The notes below the pieces were generated by a model. It was given only the letters and a program-made list of their open reading frames with translations, did no database searches and had not been told where the DNA came from. A program made the position numbers and the translations under genes. DNA of 64,000 nt from Heterodera schachtii (Eukaryota; Nematoda; Chromadorea; Rhabditida; Heteroderidae). The stretch is from contig SIJG01000018.1 of the NCBI GenBank assembly GCA_023374025.1, forward strand, positions 124,001 to 188,000, read 5' to 3'. Below, piece after piece: positions 1 to 11,852 of this stretch. The first letter of the stretch is position 1. Each line of letters begins with the position of its first letter.

Positions 1-2598
1 GCTTTTTAGTTGACAAAAGTTCACAAGTGTCCTGATTTTTTAGATTGTCCTGAATATTGAGGTCTCCGATAAAAATATAAAAATTGTGATATGTTGTAAC
101 AAAATTCATTAATTTTGTCATTTTTTGAAAATTTGATAACGAAATCCATATAAAATTCCTAAAAATTTTCCCGGCGGCGCCTCTCGGCACCGCCGGCCCC
201 CTCCCCTATTCTTGAATCTTTTTTGAACAAAGTCAACTACCAATATTGTGCAAGTCAAGTTTCAAGGAAGACCCTATTTAATTAAAACTCATTAAAATTT
301 TTTAATACATATTTTGGGCAAAAATTTTCCACTAAAACCCCTATTTCGGCGGTGCCAATAGGCGTTCACCCGCCGGTGAAAGTAATTAAATTAGTTATAA
401 TTTGTAAACTTTTTTGCAAAAAGTTTCGGATATTTGGTAAAAAGTGTCGTTTTCGTCATTATTATTATTATAGATAAATTTTCAAATTAAAAAAAATTAA
501 TCAAACTTAAATAACTGTGGTAAAATTAGTTATGTTACTAGTTTATCATTTATTCTTTCCGATTCAAGTAGTTTAAAAGTTAAATAATATTTGATTAACT
601 TTTTTATTATAACTCTTATTATTTCAATATTTGAATTATATTTTATTAAAACCATTCAAAAAATTAAAGAATTATAAAAGTATTGGAAGTTCATTTTTTG
701 AAATTAACAAAATAATAAATTTTTACTAGAAAACATTCAATTTCGAAACCAAATGTTCTTTAAAAACAAATAAATAAATATAATTTTTATGGATTATATT
801 AATATTATTTTTTTGAATTTAAGTGTTAAATAAACGATTAATGTTTTTTTCGTTATTTAAAATGTAGAAAAATTTTAAAAATTGTATTATTATTTCATTT
901 AAATATATATCTCATTATTATTTGAAATAATTAAACTGAAACAATTAATAAGATTGTATAAAAAAGTAATAATGCTTCTCTCTTTTTTATAAAATATATT
1001 TATGATCTTTTCTATTAATCTTGTTTTAAATAATACATTCAATTAAAGTTATTGTGAATAATTTTTCTTATGTATTTCTTTTAATTTTTTTATTATTTTC
1101 AAAGAATTATTTTGTTTAGTATTTTGTATAAATCTTATTAAAATTAGTTCTCGAGTCGAAAAAATGAATGTTTTGTTGAATTCCACTTACAAAAATTTTT
1201 ATTTATTTATTTATTTAATATTACTAAAATAATTGAATAAAGTCAATAATTTTCTTTCGTGTTGTAATAGATTATTTTTTTTAATTTATTTTCTGTTTCT
1301 CTATTTAAGATTTATAATTTTTTGTTAACATTATCATTTACATAAATTGATTTTATCATATTTATTTTATTAATCATGTTGTCTCATCAAATTATTTCGT
1401 CGATGCGGTTGCAAATGTCATTTTTTTATTCATTTATTTGGGTTTTAAAATTACTTTTATTAGATCACAGAGAAATTTTATTAATAATTTAATGAAATTT
1501 CTTAATAACAATTTTTGTCAAATTTAAAACAAATAAACTAAAATCAATTCTTATTCAATATTATTTTAAAGAGCAATTGTTTATTTTACCATATACATAT
1601 TAAATTCTATTTATAATTTTCTGTTAGTTTAAATAAAATTTATATAATTTGATTGAATTGAATTATGACTTTTGTTATTTCAAAAAAAAATTATTTTATT
1701 CAACAAACCAATTTTCGATATTAAATGAAAATTAGTGAATAAGTATGATTTACCTGAAAAAAAAAGTTTTATATATTTTATTAATGATTTTAAAGAAGTA
1801 TGGATTCTGTTTTTGTTCTAACATATCACATACGTGCTTCTTTTTTTTTGTCATTCTAAATTCTCCAAACTCTTTTAATTTGGTAATTTCTGCCATTATA
1901 TATTTTTTTTTCAAAATTATAAGCTTTTATTTATTAATAGATAATAATTTGCTTAATTGCTACGGTTTGTAAAAATTTTAAACCATAAAAAATATAATTC
2001 TTTTCTGATAAATCAATTATAAAAAGAAATTTCATTAGAGAATTGTCTCATTTTAGTTGCTAATGTTTTTTTAATTGGCCCAATTATCTTCAGTTTTATG
2101 TATTAAAATTTATCTTTTAATAAAAGCATTCGTGTTTTAAATGGTGAGTCCTCACTGTGTGCAATCTGCTTGAAATTGTCAGTTTTATTTTAATGTAGTT
2201 TATAATGGTTTATTTACCAGCATATTTAATCTCCCATTATTTTGACATTTTGAACCAAAATAATTTTGTTATAAAAATTTTAATTTTTAACAAATTTTAA
2301 TATAATATATTTATAAAATAAATAAATATTTTTGCTCATATTAATTTAATTTTATTAGTAATTATAAAAAGTGTAAAAAATTAATTCTAAAATTTTCGTT
2401 ATGTTATTTAATAGTTTATTTATTTTATATAATTTGGTTTTTATCACTTATACTGTTGTAATTAAAATGAGATATGGTGTCCCATTGTTCTTGACGTAAT
2501 TGAGCCCGAGTGCCGAGTTATGACATGCCAAAGTTTTTTTTTTATGAATAACAAATAAAATAATTAATATTACACCTCTCGGCTGTCCATTAAATTTT
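1..2598. other. AT-rich intergenic sequence with a GC-rich hairpin near its left end
   Basis: No convincing gene is seen; the open frames are short and of AT-rich composition. The first 440 bases differ from the rest. They carry a GC-rich hairpin at 171-196 (11-base stem arms, TCTC loop) and a related GC-rich patch at 347-378. Bases 20-60 resemble the sequence at 14866-14900 (AAGTGTCC followed by GTCCT), so this may be the inner part of a decayed MITE whose other end lies outside the window. Confidence 0.5.
171..196. repeat. GC-rich hairpin module
   Basis: The stem CCGGCGGCGCC pairs with GGCACCGCCGG across a TCTC loop, with one G-T type mismatch. The same module with similar flanks (AAAATTTT before it, a C-run after it) occurs in reverse orientation at about 6078-6112 inside the inner MITE of Ty3-A. 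Variants lie at 347-378 and 29478-29500. Confidence 0.6.
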
Positions 2599-2857
2599 TG
2601 TTGGGAATGGTACCCAATTGTCCCGCTTATTATTTAATTCCTTTCTATCTCTCCCTCCCACACTCTCTCTCTGTTTCCTCGTCCATAAATACCCCCGTCC
2701 CTTTGACCGTCCGTTCATTCCCTCATTTATTTGTTGTATGTGTCCATTTTCTCCCAATCGATATTTGCCCCCATTTCTCTTCTTTTATTTTATTGTGTCT
2801 TCGCCTAATTTGGAATAAATAAATATTTATTCATTGGTCAAGTGCAAAGGCACAACA
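2599..2857 (+). repeat. Ty3-A 5' LTR
   Basis: It begins TGTTGGG and ends CACAACA, an imperfect terminal inverted repeat. It contains a TATA-like ATAAATA at 2685-2691 and AATAAA polyadenylation signals near 2813. It matches 8068-8326 closely and over the same length. Confidence 0.92.
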
Positions 2858-2860
2858 AAT

Positions 2861-2878
2861 TGGCGACGCCCGTGGCAG
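2861..2878 (+). promoter_or_regulatory. Ty3-A primer-binding site
   Basis: TGGCGACGCCCGTGGCAG starts three bases after the 5' LTR and opens with TGG, the complement of a tRNA CCA end. The priming tRNA is not identified. Confidence 0.6.
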
Positions 2879-3158
2879 ATTTCGACATTTAATTTCTGCA
2901 AAAGAAATTCATCTGTTTTGGAATTGTTGGATTGCTTTTAGCACCAACAAATTTCTTCCAAATTTCATCTGAGCGAACTTCAGCCAGTCGGCTTTTGATT
3001 TACCAATTGTTCGTCATCCCTACTGATTAGCTTTTAGCTTTCAGTAGAGGTATCAGCGCTGCTAGTAATTTGTCTAGGCGACATTTATTAGCTCATCCAC
3101 GCGCACCCACTCAGTTTGTATCTAGGCGCTGCAAACATAGGAGTGGTGAACGACAAAA

Positions 3159-4697
3159 ATGGCAACAAATCCGACAATTGAGGAATTGACGAAATTGCTG
3201 TCCAAACAACAGAAGCTCGTCGAACAATTGCTGAACGCTCAACAGACAAATGTCGCGCCAACTCAAACAGCTCAGCTTCCTGCGCTTTCAAATGTGGAGT
3301 GTTTTGATCTTGATGATCAATCCGGGAAGAACATCGAAAGTTGGATCGACCGTTTCGTGTTGGCACTCGACTGTTCTTCGCCAAACATCCAAGACCAACT
3401 GAAAGTGAAGCTGGTGCTGACAAAATTGAGCGAGGGAGCCTACAACGAATACAGCAAATTTTGTCTGCCGAAGAAGCCGACCGATTTCGACTTTTCGGAG
3501 ACAGCGGCACAACTTAAAAGTTTGTTTGCCAAGCCCCAATCGGTTTGGATAGACCGATACGAATGTTTGAGGGCTTCGAAGCAGGACGATGAAGACTTTC
3601 GTTCTTTCGTCAACCGCCACAAGCGGCTGCTTCGCGATTTTGATTTTAAGAAGCTGAACGAAGAGCAGTTCAACTGCCTCATGCTTCTGATCGCTCTGAA
3701 ATCGCCGAAAGACGCCGAACTGAGGAAGCGAATTTTGGGAAAGCTGACAGCAGACGGCGACAAGGCAAAGTATGACAACATTGTCAGCGATTTGCAGATG
3801 TTCCTGTCGACAATTGCTGAGGCCAAGGCCATTGAGCGCCCATCCCATTCGAATGTTTTGGCGGTCAATCGGAAACCATTTCAGAAGAGGGAACCAAACA
3901 AAAGCCCAACTCAGCCGACTTGTTGGCGTTGTGGCAGTGGACATGAACCAAGATGTTGTCCTCATGCAAAGGCAACATGCCGAAAATGTTCAAAAGTTGG
4001 ACATTTGCAAAATATGTGTGCGCGTCATCGAGAATGGCTTTCAAAGCATTCGAGAAAGCCGACGCAAGGAAAGCAAATGAACGCTTTACAACTGGGAGGA
4101 ATTTCAGTGAATGCACTGAATCAACCGAGCCGTCTTGTGGAGGCACCAGTTGCTGTGAATGGCAAACCCATTGATTTTGTGTTCGATCCGGGAGCCGAGA
4201 TCACCGTGATCGACGAGGAAGCACATCTTCAAATTGGACGTCCCCGACTGATTCAATGCAGTGAAAGTGCCAAGTACCATGATGGAACTGAATGCACCCT
4301 GCTGGGGAAGGGTTTTGCAACTTTCACATTCGGAGGACGCACACACGAAGGACAATTTTATGTGACCAAAAAGGGTTCACTAAATTTATTGAAAATCAAC
4401 ATTTTGGACGCTTTTGGCTTGTTGGACACATTCAGAGCCAAAGTTAAAATGGCAATGAAAGTGAATGTGGTCCAAGCGGAAGGGAAGGACCGAATGAAGA
4501 GTCAAATCCCAATGAAGAAGGATACGACTTTGCTCGACCTTCAGTCAAATTTTCCGCACGTTTTTGCAGAAGGCCTGGGCCACTGCACGAAAGCCAAAGC
4601 CCATTTGGAACTGAAGGCAGATGCCGTTCCAGTGTACTGCAGGCCACGTCCAGTGCCATTCAACACACGTTCGATTGTTGAGGCAGAATTGGACTGA
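3159..4697 (+). pseudogene. gag: Ty3-A gag-protease frame, ended by an in-frame stop
   Basis: The 512-residue frame starts at the first ATG after the leader. It has a capsid-like region (about residues 40-230), then two CCHC zinc knuckles (about 255-266 and 274-287) of the kind that bind genomic RNA in gag nucleocapsids. An aspartic protease motif follows near residue 343, but it reads Asp-Pro-Gly where the family has Asp-Ser/Thr-Gly, so protease activity is doubtful. The frame runs on without change past the TGA at 4695-4697 into the start of RT. The stop is therefore either a nonsense change or a readthrough stop; the damage downstream favours decay. Confidence 0.85.
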
Positions 4698-5572
4698 TTG
4701 TTGGCGCAGAAAGTGATCAGACCGTTCGATCACACCCGTTGGGCCGCACCTATTGTGGTTGTTAAGAAGGCCAACGGCGCAGACGAATTTTTTCTCAGAT
4801 CGACCTCAAGGATGCGTATCTCCAGGTTGAATTGGATGAGAAATCGAAAGAACTGTGCACAATCGCCACGCACAAAGGAAATTTCCAATATTTGCGCTTA
4901 CCATTTGGGGTGAAATCAGCGCCGAGAATTTTCCAATCGATCATGGATTCGATTTTGGCCGATTGTCAGTTCGCATTTGCTTACCTTGACGACATGATCG
5001 TGGACAGTCGTTCACATGAGGAACATCGAAAGCATTTGAATGAAGTTTTCAAACGAATCAGAAATTTTGGATTCCGGATCAAACCCGACAAATGCTCATT
5101 CAATCAGAAGCAGATCAAATATCTCGGGTTCGTCATCGACAAAAATGGAAGAAGACCGGATCCATCAAAGATTAAGGCGATTGCAGAAATGCCCGTCCCG
5201 ACAACATTTCGGAGCTTCGATCATTTTTGGGAATGATCAATCATTACCAGCAGTTTGTGAAGAATATGCGATTTCTTCGACAACCATTAGACGAGCTACT
5301 GAAACAGGACGTGGCATGGGTCTGGTCAACGGACTGTCAAAATGCCTTCGACAAAGTGATTGAAGTGCTGAAGTCTGAAAAAGAGGGTTTAGCTCTTGTT
5401 TTTGCAGTTCAGAAGTTCCATAAATATCTTTTTGGAAGACACTTCATCCTGCAAACTGACCATAAGCCATTGTTGACCATTTTTGGTAACAAAAAGGGCA
5501 TTAAAGCATGTACAGCAAATCGCTTACAGCGCTGGTCACTCATACTATTGGCCTATGATTTTGAGATCGAGT
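4698..5572 (+). pseudogene. pol: Ty3-A reverse transcriptase and RNase H remnant
   Basis: Pieces of RT lie in three successive frames. The N-terminal piece (4698-about 4785) stays in the gag frame. A deletion removes the fingers region, and the palm resumes in another frame with the catalytic YLDD motif near 4983-4994. The frame changes again near 5220 at the RT connection. RNase H is mostly deleted at about 5380; only its C-terminal end, with a TDHKP-type motif near 5457, remains. The coding sequence stops at the MITE insertion point. This copy cannot make a working polymerase. Confidence 0.9.
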
Positions 5573-6536
5573 CAGGGGTGTCATCGCCAAAACCTAAAAA
5601 CCGGGCGCACGAGTTCAAAAACCGGGCAAAAATTTTTAAAAACCGGGCAAAAAACCGGGCATATATTTTTAGCCAATAATTCAATGTATAAAAACGTAAA
5701 AAACATTTAAACAACATATTTATCACCACTTTTCACCTGTTTGAGTAAGTTTGGCAATGAAAGAAAATAATTGTGACAGTAATGTTTTGAGACCGGACTT
5801 TTAGGCACGGAAATTTCTCTAATAGGCACCTAAGAAAGGCACCAAAAATGTGAAAAAAGGCATAAAAAGTTACAAAAATGGCAAAAAAGGCACGAAAGGC
5901 AACCAAATATTCAAATTTTTCTAGCAAAAATTTACCAAGAGACCTTTTTTATTTTTATTTTTTTTTTGCTCTTCTGGCCAATTAATTTTTTTTTCTTCTA
6001 TGTTATATCAACAATTTCATAACCGGAGAGAAAAAAAAAGGAATTTATAGCTCCGAAAAAATGACAATTTTTGGGGGGTCCCGGCAATGCCGATAGGCGC
6101 CGCCGGAAAAATTTTTTGGAAATTGTAAGAATACGATAAGAAAATTTGCAAAAAATTATCCATTTTTAAAAAAAATCCTGAAAAAGGCACCAAAAAGTTA
6201 AAGCTAGAAGCTTTAAACCAAGTTAAAACTCGTTTTTCGTGCTTATTAGGCCATAGCAAGTTAGCAAAAAATAAGGCATATGCCTCAAAATCCGGTCTCT
6301 AGTAATGTTTAACTGAATTAGGTAATAGATTAACAATGAAAATTAGACTATTAATCTTGGCGAAATGTTTAATAAAAATAAAATAAATGAAAGGAAAACA
6401 AGAAAATTGAAAAAATTAGGCAAAACCCCAAAAACCGGGCAAAAAAACCGGGCAAATTCAAAAACCGGGCAAAAACCGGGCACAGACCCCCAAAACCGGG
6501 CAAATGCCCGGTTTTCCAGGTAAAATGACACCCCTG
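5573..6536. mobile_element. Outer hAT-type MITE inside Ty3-A pol
   Basis: It is bounded by an 11-bp perfect terminal inverted repeat, CAGGGGTGTCA...TGACACCCCTG, and flanked by the 8-bp duplication GATCGAGT (5565-5572 and 6537-6544). The 8-bp duplication and CAGGG-type ends are hAT-superfamily signatures. There is no transposase frame, so it is non-autonomous. Both subterminal regions carry many copies of AAAACCGGGCA (5600-5660 and 6425-6515), probably transposase-binding repeats. The insertion adds 972 bp, a multiple of three, so the frames on either side stay in register. Confidence 0.93.
5789..6302. mobile_element. Inner hAT-type MITE nested in the outer MITE
   Basis: The 8-bp duplication TAATGTTT is at 5781-5788 and 6303-6310. 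The ends share GAGACCGGA near the left end and its complement TCCGGTCTC near the right end. The interior has many GGCACC/AGGCA-type subterminal repeats (5802-5900 and 6183-6290) and a GC-rich hairpin at about 6080-6112. There is no transposase frame. It inserted after the outer MITE, which in turn postdates Ty3-A. Confidence 0.88.
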
Positions 6537-8007
6537 GATCGAGTACCAAAACACTGCCGATTTTGGTCAAGCCGATGCTCTTTCGCGCTTAATTGCAAAA
6601 GCGCCAGTGCCCGAAGATGAATTTATTGTGGCAACAATAACGGAAAGCCCTAATTTGGCAACAGTGAATGCCTTTACGGCACAATTTCCAATTGTCCACG
6701 GTGACATTGTCAACGCCACAAAATCCGATCATTTGCTTCAGGAAGTGAAGGGATTCATCCTGAACCAATGGCCAAACAAAGCGAATATGTCAGAAGGCAT
6801 TTTACAATTCCATCGAAGGCGAGAAGCGCTTTCATTCGAAAACGGATGCATCATGTACGCCGACCGGATTGTGGTCCCAGCATCGCTTCAGACGGAAGTG
6901 CTGAAGATGCTACATCGCGGACATCCCGGAATGAAGCGCATGAAGAGTCTCGCCCGCCAGCATGTGTACTGGCCAGGAATTGATCAACAAATCGAAGATG
7001 TGGTAAGAAAATGTGAGCCTTGTGCCACCGAAGCGAAGGCGCCGAAGAAAACGGAGCTACATTCTTGGCCAAAAGCGGAAGGGCCATGGAAACGTGTCCA
7101 CATGGACTACGCCGGTCCCTTCTTTGGAAAGATGTACCTGATCATCGTCGACGCACACTCCAAATGGCCGGAAGTGTTCGAAATGCGTTCGACCGGATCA
7201 GCAGCAACAATTGAACAATTACGTTCACTTTGCGCTCGTTTTGGATTGCCTGAAACTTTGGTCACCGACAACGGCACCCAGTTTAGCTCCAACGAATTCA
7301 AGGAATTCGTCAAAGAAAATGGAATAAACCATCTCTTCTCAGCGCCATACAATCCGATGTCAAATGGACAGGCGGAGCGCTTTGTCGACACCTTTAAGAG
7401 GGCATGTCGCAAACTGAAGAAGGAGGGCGCGCAAAATGTGGTGAACACATTTTTGACGTCGTACAGGACAACGCCAAATGACGCTTTGCCCGACGGCAAA
7501 AGCCCTGCCGAACTTTTCCTTCAGCGAAAGCCGCGCACAACATTGGATTTGCTGAGAGCAAAACCAACGGCACCACTGATCAGAGACGAGGCGATGGAAA
7601 GACAGTTCAATCGTCGTTTTGGTGCAAAACCGCAAAAATTTAGTCTTGGAGACAAAGTTTTCGTCCGACATCGCCAATCTCAATCGTGGCGCGCTGGAAT
7701 CGTCAGTCAATGTCAGGGAGTCATTTACGAGGTAAGTTTCCCCAATGGCACATCGAACCGATTCCACGCAAACCAAATGACGGCCCGTCACATGGATGAC
7801 CAAGGAAATGAAGAGTTGAACATTTTCAACGATGCCTTTGGTCTTCCGTTGGCACTGCCGGATGGTCTCAACGAAGCAGCTCTGCCAGCCGATCAACAAG
7901 CGGCACCTGCACAGGAGACGGACGGAGCAAATGCCGAACGAAGCCCTGTTCGTGTCGATCGCCCCCAACGCAATCGACGTCCGCCTCAACGCTACTCTCC
8001 TAGTTGA
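6537..8007 (+). pseudogene. pol: Ty3-A integrase (intact domain in a broken element)
   Basis: The frame resumes right after the MITE duplication with the end of RNase H, and the long frame from 6607 gives 466 residues. It has the HHCC zinc-binding region (His near 6920-6962, Cys pair near 7015-7024) and the DDE core: first Asp in HMDYAG near 7103, second in TDNGTQF near 7264, Glu in GQAERF near 7375. A C-terminal domain without a chromodomain follows. The domain looks intact, but no full polyprotein can be made because RT is broken upstream. The tail is rich in Ala, Gln, Pro and Arg. Confidence 0.9.
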
Positions 8008-8056
8008 GCCGGACTGATCACTGATCAACGGACTGATGGATGTGGACACTCTTTTT

Positions 8057-8067
8057 AAGGGGGGAGA
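8057..8067 (+). promoter_or_regulatory. Ty3-A polypurine tract
   Basis: AAGGGGGGAGA lies directly before the 3' LTR, in the position used to prime plus-strand DNA synthesis. Confidence 0.75.
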
Positions 8068-8326
8068 TGTTGGGAATGGTACCCAATTGTCCCGTTTATT
8101 ATTTAATTCCTTTCTATCTCTCCCTCCCACACTCTCTCTCTGTTTCCTCGTCCATAAATACCCCCGTCCCTTTGACCATCCGTTCATTCCCTCATTTATT
8201 TATTTGCTTGTGTTCATTCTCTCCCAATCGATACTGCCCCCATTTTCTCTTCTTTTATTTAATTGTGTCTTCGCCTAATTTGGAATAAATAAATATTTAT
8301 TCATTGGTCAAGTGCAAGGCACAACA
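8068..8326 (+). repeat. Ty3-A 3' LTR
   Basis: It is the same length as the 5' LTR (259 bp), with the same TGTTGGG start and CACAACA end. A third copy lies at 12124-12382 as part of a duplicated segment. Confidence 0.92.
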
Positions 8327-8763
8327 ATTTCATAAACAAAAATGTGCAAAATTTGATTAAAGAATGAATAATAAATTCGTTGAAATGAAAATTTATAAAT
8401 AATGCAATATTTTTTGAATAAATACTAATAAAGACACGAAAATGATGAACAAATGAAAGCGTAAGTGAAATAAAGAATGTCATCTAAGTAAGGTTAATTG
8501 AAATTTTTATTATGTGGTTTTTTGTGGGCTCAATTCTTATTACATCCAAATAATTTTTATCTGTATAAGTATAATTTTTGTAAATCAATTGTTTTAAAAA
8601 GCATAGTTGTACGAAAAATGAAACTCATAAGGCAACAGATATTTAATTTGAGCAAAAGATTAAAATAGCTTAATAATAAAAAGTTCTAATCATTCAGAGA
8701 TAAGGTTTATTTCTTGATGTGAAAAGCAATGTATAGAATCAAATAAATATCTAAATGAATAAA
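8327..8763. repeat. Flank repeat R, copy 1
   Basis: An AT-rich, non-coding segment that starts directly after the Ty3-A 3' LTR. It recurs partly at 11626-11852 and again at 12383-12820. Near 8490-8545 it differs from the other two copies, for example TGTGGGCTC where they read TGCAGGCAC. Confidence 0.8.
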
Positions 8764-11625
8764 TAATATAAATCAAAAAATTTGATGAAAAGAAAAATAA
8801 ATAATTTTAAAACAAATCAAAATAAATTCAAAAACTACATTTAGAGAAATGAATAATTAATTTTTTTCCTTTTTAAATTCATTAATATATAAATTTTGAC
8901 TGCATTTTGTGAATTTTACATAGACTGTTGCTGTTTAAATTTTTAATATTAAGAAAAATTTTAAATTTTTTCCTTAGTTTTTTAATCCCTGTTTAGAAAT
9001 TTATTAAAAGAATGCTTGCTTTAAATTTATTACTAATTTTATATATATTATAAAAAGGGACCTTTAAATCAACTTTTGTATTAATTTTTATTCTGGTTGA
9101 AATATATATATTTTAAATTTATTTAAAATTAAATTTATATAATCATTTTCATATTTAATATAAAATTCTTTAATTTTTTTTTATATGGAAGTATATCAAT
9201 TACACTGATGACCAGTTTTAATTTTTAAATCCTTTTTTTATTTATTATACTGGATAAAAAATCAGCTCGATTAGACAAGGGAAGTAGGTGATTGATAAAA
9301 AAAATCTTGAACTAAACAATTATACAATCAGAAAAAAATATATATATAATAGATGCAAAAATATTCAAGTTTGAAAATTCGAATGTTTAGCATAAAAGAC
9401 ATAATAAATTTAAAATGCATATTAACCCAGAAAGCATGAAAAATTTAAATAATAATTGCATTTTGCAATAATATAAAGAGTAATATTGATTTCGCTCGAG
9501 AGAATTGAACAGGCGCGAGCCCAACTCTTCCCATAGCAAGGGAACATCGAAATAAATTAAAAATAACAGATGAAAGAACATTTAATTCTCATATGTTTAA
9601 ATCTAATTGTGAAAAATAATTTAAATTAAAAAAAATTTATTCAAAAATAAACTTAATATTATTCTAATCATAATTAAAAGTAGAAAGCCAATGAACCTTC
9701 ATTTGCATTTGTCAGAAAAGGATCCAATTATGCATGAAAAATACATGAGCAAATATTTTATAACCAAGGAAAAATCTCTAAACACAAATAAAATGAAGGT
9801 TATGTTGATTAAACATAAAAAAAGCTATGCGAAATTAAAATAACTGAAACAGAAATAAACACTTAAATTTAAAAAACTAAACATTAAAAAATTATTTGAA
9901 AAAGTATCAGAAAAGATAAACAACCGCAATCCTGAAGAATAGACCTAGATATTAAAAATTACTAATTTACGAAAGTAAACATATATTTCGTTGAGGCACA
10001 TTTTAAGACAAAATTATTTGGAATAACAAAAAGTTAAATTCTCTTTATAAATTATCGTAAAATCTAATGAAAAAATTATACCAATAAATTGAATTGAGAT
10101 GTTGCTTCAATTCAGCATCCAAGAAAAACAAGATTAAAACGAAGTCTTTTGTTAGATTAAAATAATTTAATTAAACCGAGATTATTAAAAATATCAGGAA
10201 AAATATAATCTGTATTATATTTGCCAATAAATGAATTATAAAAATTGGAAACGCGATAACTCTGATAATAAAACAAAAAAGTAATTAATTGGATTAATAC
10301 AAAATGAAAATAAAATAAGCAGAAATGAAAAATATTCATAGATAAAAAATCAATGAAAATATTCTGAACTATCTTAAAATTTATATTTATACAAAATTTT
10401 ATTTTTTAATTTAAAATATTATTTATTAAATAAATTTTCTTTATAAAATTAAATTAAAATATATCTATGTTTAATAAAAATATACTAAAGGGAATTCATA
10501 ACTATTGAAAAAAACTGTTCAAAGAATTAGCTGGATTGAACTATGTGAAAAGAAATCAAATAAAAATATTCGATATTGAAAGAAAAACGTTTTTTTAAGG
10601 AAATTAAAAATTTTATTGATAAACTTTATTGGTGTCAGCATTAATGTCTCGATCCTGTTAGTATTCGAAAAAGTTGAAATTATTATTTTTTAAAAATTAA
10701 AGAATTTATGAAAAACACTTGATAGTTTTGTTCATTTATCAAATTATGCAATTTTGTCCTTAGGTCAAAAATAAAGAATTTGCATGATTTTATCATAAAT
10801 AATTTTGAATTGGTTAATGAGTGCGTCACCAAATTATAAAAATAACAAAATATTTTGTTTATTAGATTTTTGAATAATTTGTTCTTAAAATTTATAAATA
10901 ATAATTGTATTTAAATTCTTTAAAGAATATATATATATTCGTATAGTAATTTGATTAATGAAATGTTGACATAGGTTTTTTGTTTGTCTTTTGAATTATG
11001 CTATTTCATCTTTTAAATGGTCATTATCTTTTTTACTTTTTTTATCAAAGTTTTTAATTCTATCAATAAGAAATCGTAATTATAAATAAATAATAAATTA
11101 TTTAATGTTTGCTTAAATTAAATATTTAGGTTGTTTTTTTCTGCACTTCAACAAAAATATTTTGTTATTGATTTTTGTGAGTGCTATATCAAGAATATAA
11201 ATTCGTATTTTACAACTTTCTAATTATTTAATCCTTTTTATTGTTAAACTCATTTAATGAATTGTAATTTTTATCAAAAAACAATAATTCAGTTTGCTTT
11301 TAATTAAATTTCTTAATGTATCATAAAAACGTCATAACTTTTAAATACAATAAAACTTTGGCTTATTTATCAACTTTTATGGCGAGATTGAGTCACATTT
11401 TCACTATTTTGTTTTCGTGTTCTCGCGAAGTAGCAATTTTTTGAAGTATTGTAGTTGGATTTCCTCGTACCACTTTTGCAAATTTTGTATGTCATCTAGT
11501 GTAAAATAATTTAAACTAATTTTTGTATTTCAATAAAACAAAATGAACAAATAATAATAATTGCATGAAAAAATAGTAACATAATAAACTTATCAATTAT
11601 TTAATGAAGGTATATTTATTTTATA
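8764..11625. other. AT-rich desert without recognised genes
   Basis: Only short open frames are present. A less AT-rich island at 9488-9560 reads on the minus strand as a short plausible peptide (about 20 residues of mixed composition), but no gene model can be built around it. Confidence 0.6.
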
Positions 11626-11852
11626 ATTTCATAAACAAAAAGGTGCAAAATTTGATTAAAAAATGAATAAATAAATTAGTTGAAATAAAAATTTATAAAT
11701 AATGCAATATTTGAATAATAATAGACACAAAATAAATAACAAATGAAAGCTTGAGTGAAATAATATGCAAGGGTCTTTTTTTAAAGAATGTCATATAAGT
11801 AAGGTTAATTGAAACTTTTATTATGTGGTTTTTTGCAGGCACAATTTTTATT
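11626..11852. repeat. Flank repeat R, copy 2 (interrupted)
   Basis: It resembles 8327-8545 with scattered differences and small indels. It is cut after CAATTTTTATT by the copied Ty3-A segment. The last part of this repeat reappears after that insert at about 12536-12600 in the same sequence version, and there continues into ATATCCAG. Confidence 0.75.

Larger units (their letters stand above)
2599..8326 (+). mobile_element. Ty3-A: defective Ty3/gypsy LTR retrotransposon with nested MITEs
   Basis: The layout is 259-bp LTR, primer-binding site, gag-protease, RT, RNase H remnant, integrase, polypurine tract, LTR. Gene order PR-RT-RH-IN places it in Ty3/gypsy (Metaviridae). Coding is broken by an in-frame TGA (4695-4697), a deletion with frame change inside RT (near 4785), another frame change near 5220, a deletion in RNase H (near 5380) and a 964-bp MITE inserted at 5573. 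The LTRs remain nearly identical, so the element is not ancient. No clean target-site duplication is visible: the left flank ends AATTTT and the right flank begins ATTTC. Confidence 0.93.

Noticed and set aside
3288..3965. Minus-strand frames opposite Ty3-A gag
   Set aside because: They are shadows of a gag frame that has zinc knuckles and a protease motif on the plus strand.
2599..8330. Target-site duplication for Ty3-A
   Set aside because: Left flank AATTTT and right flank ATTTC do not give an exact 4-6 bp duplication; later rearrangement of the flank is possible.
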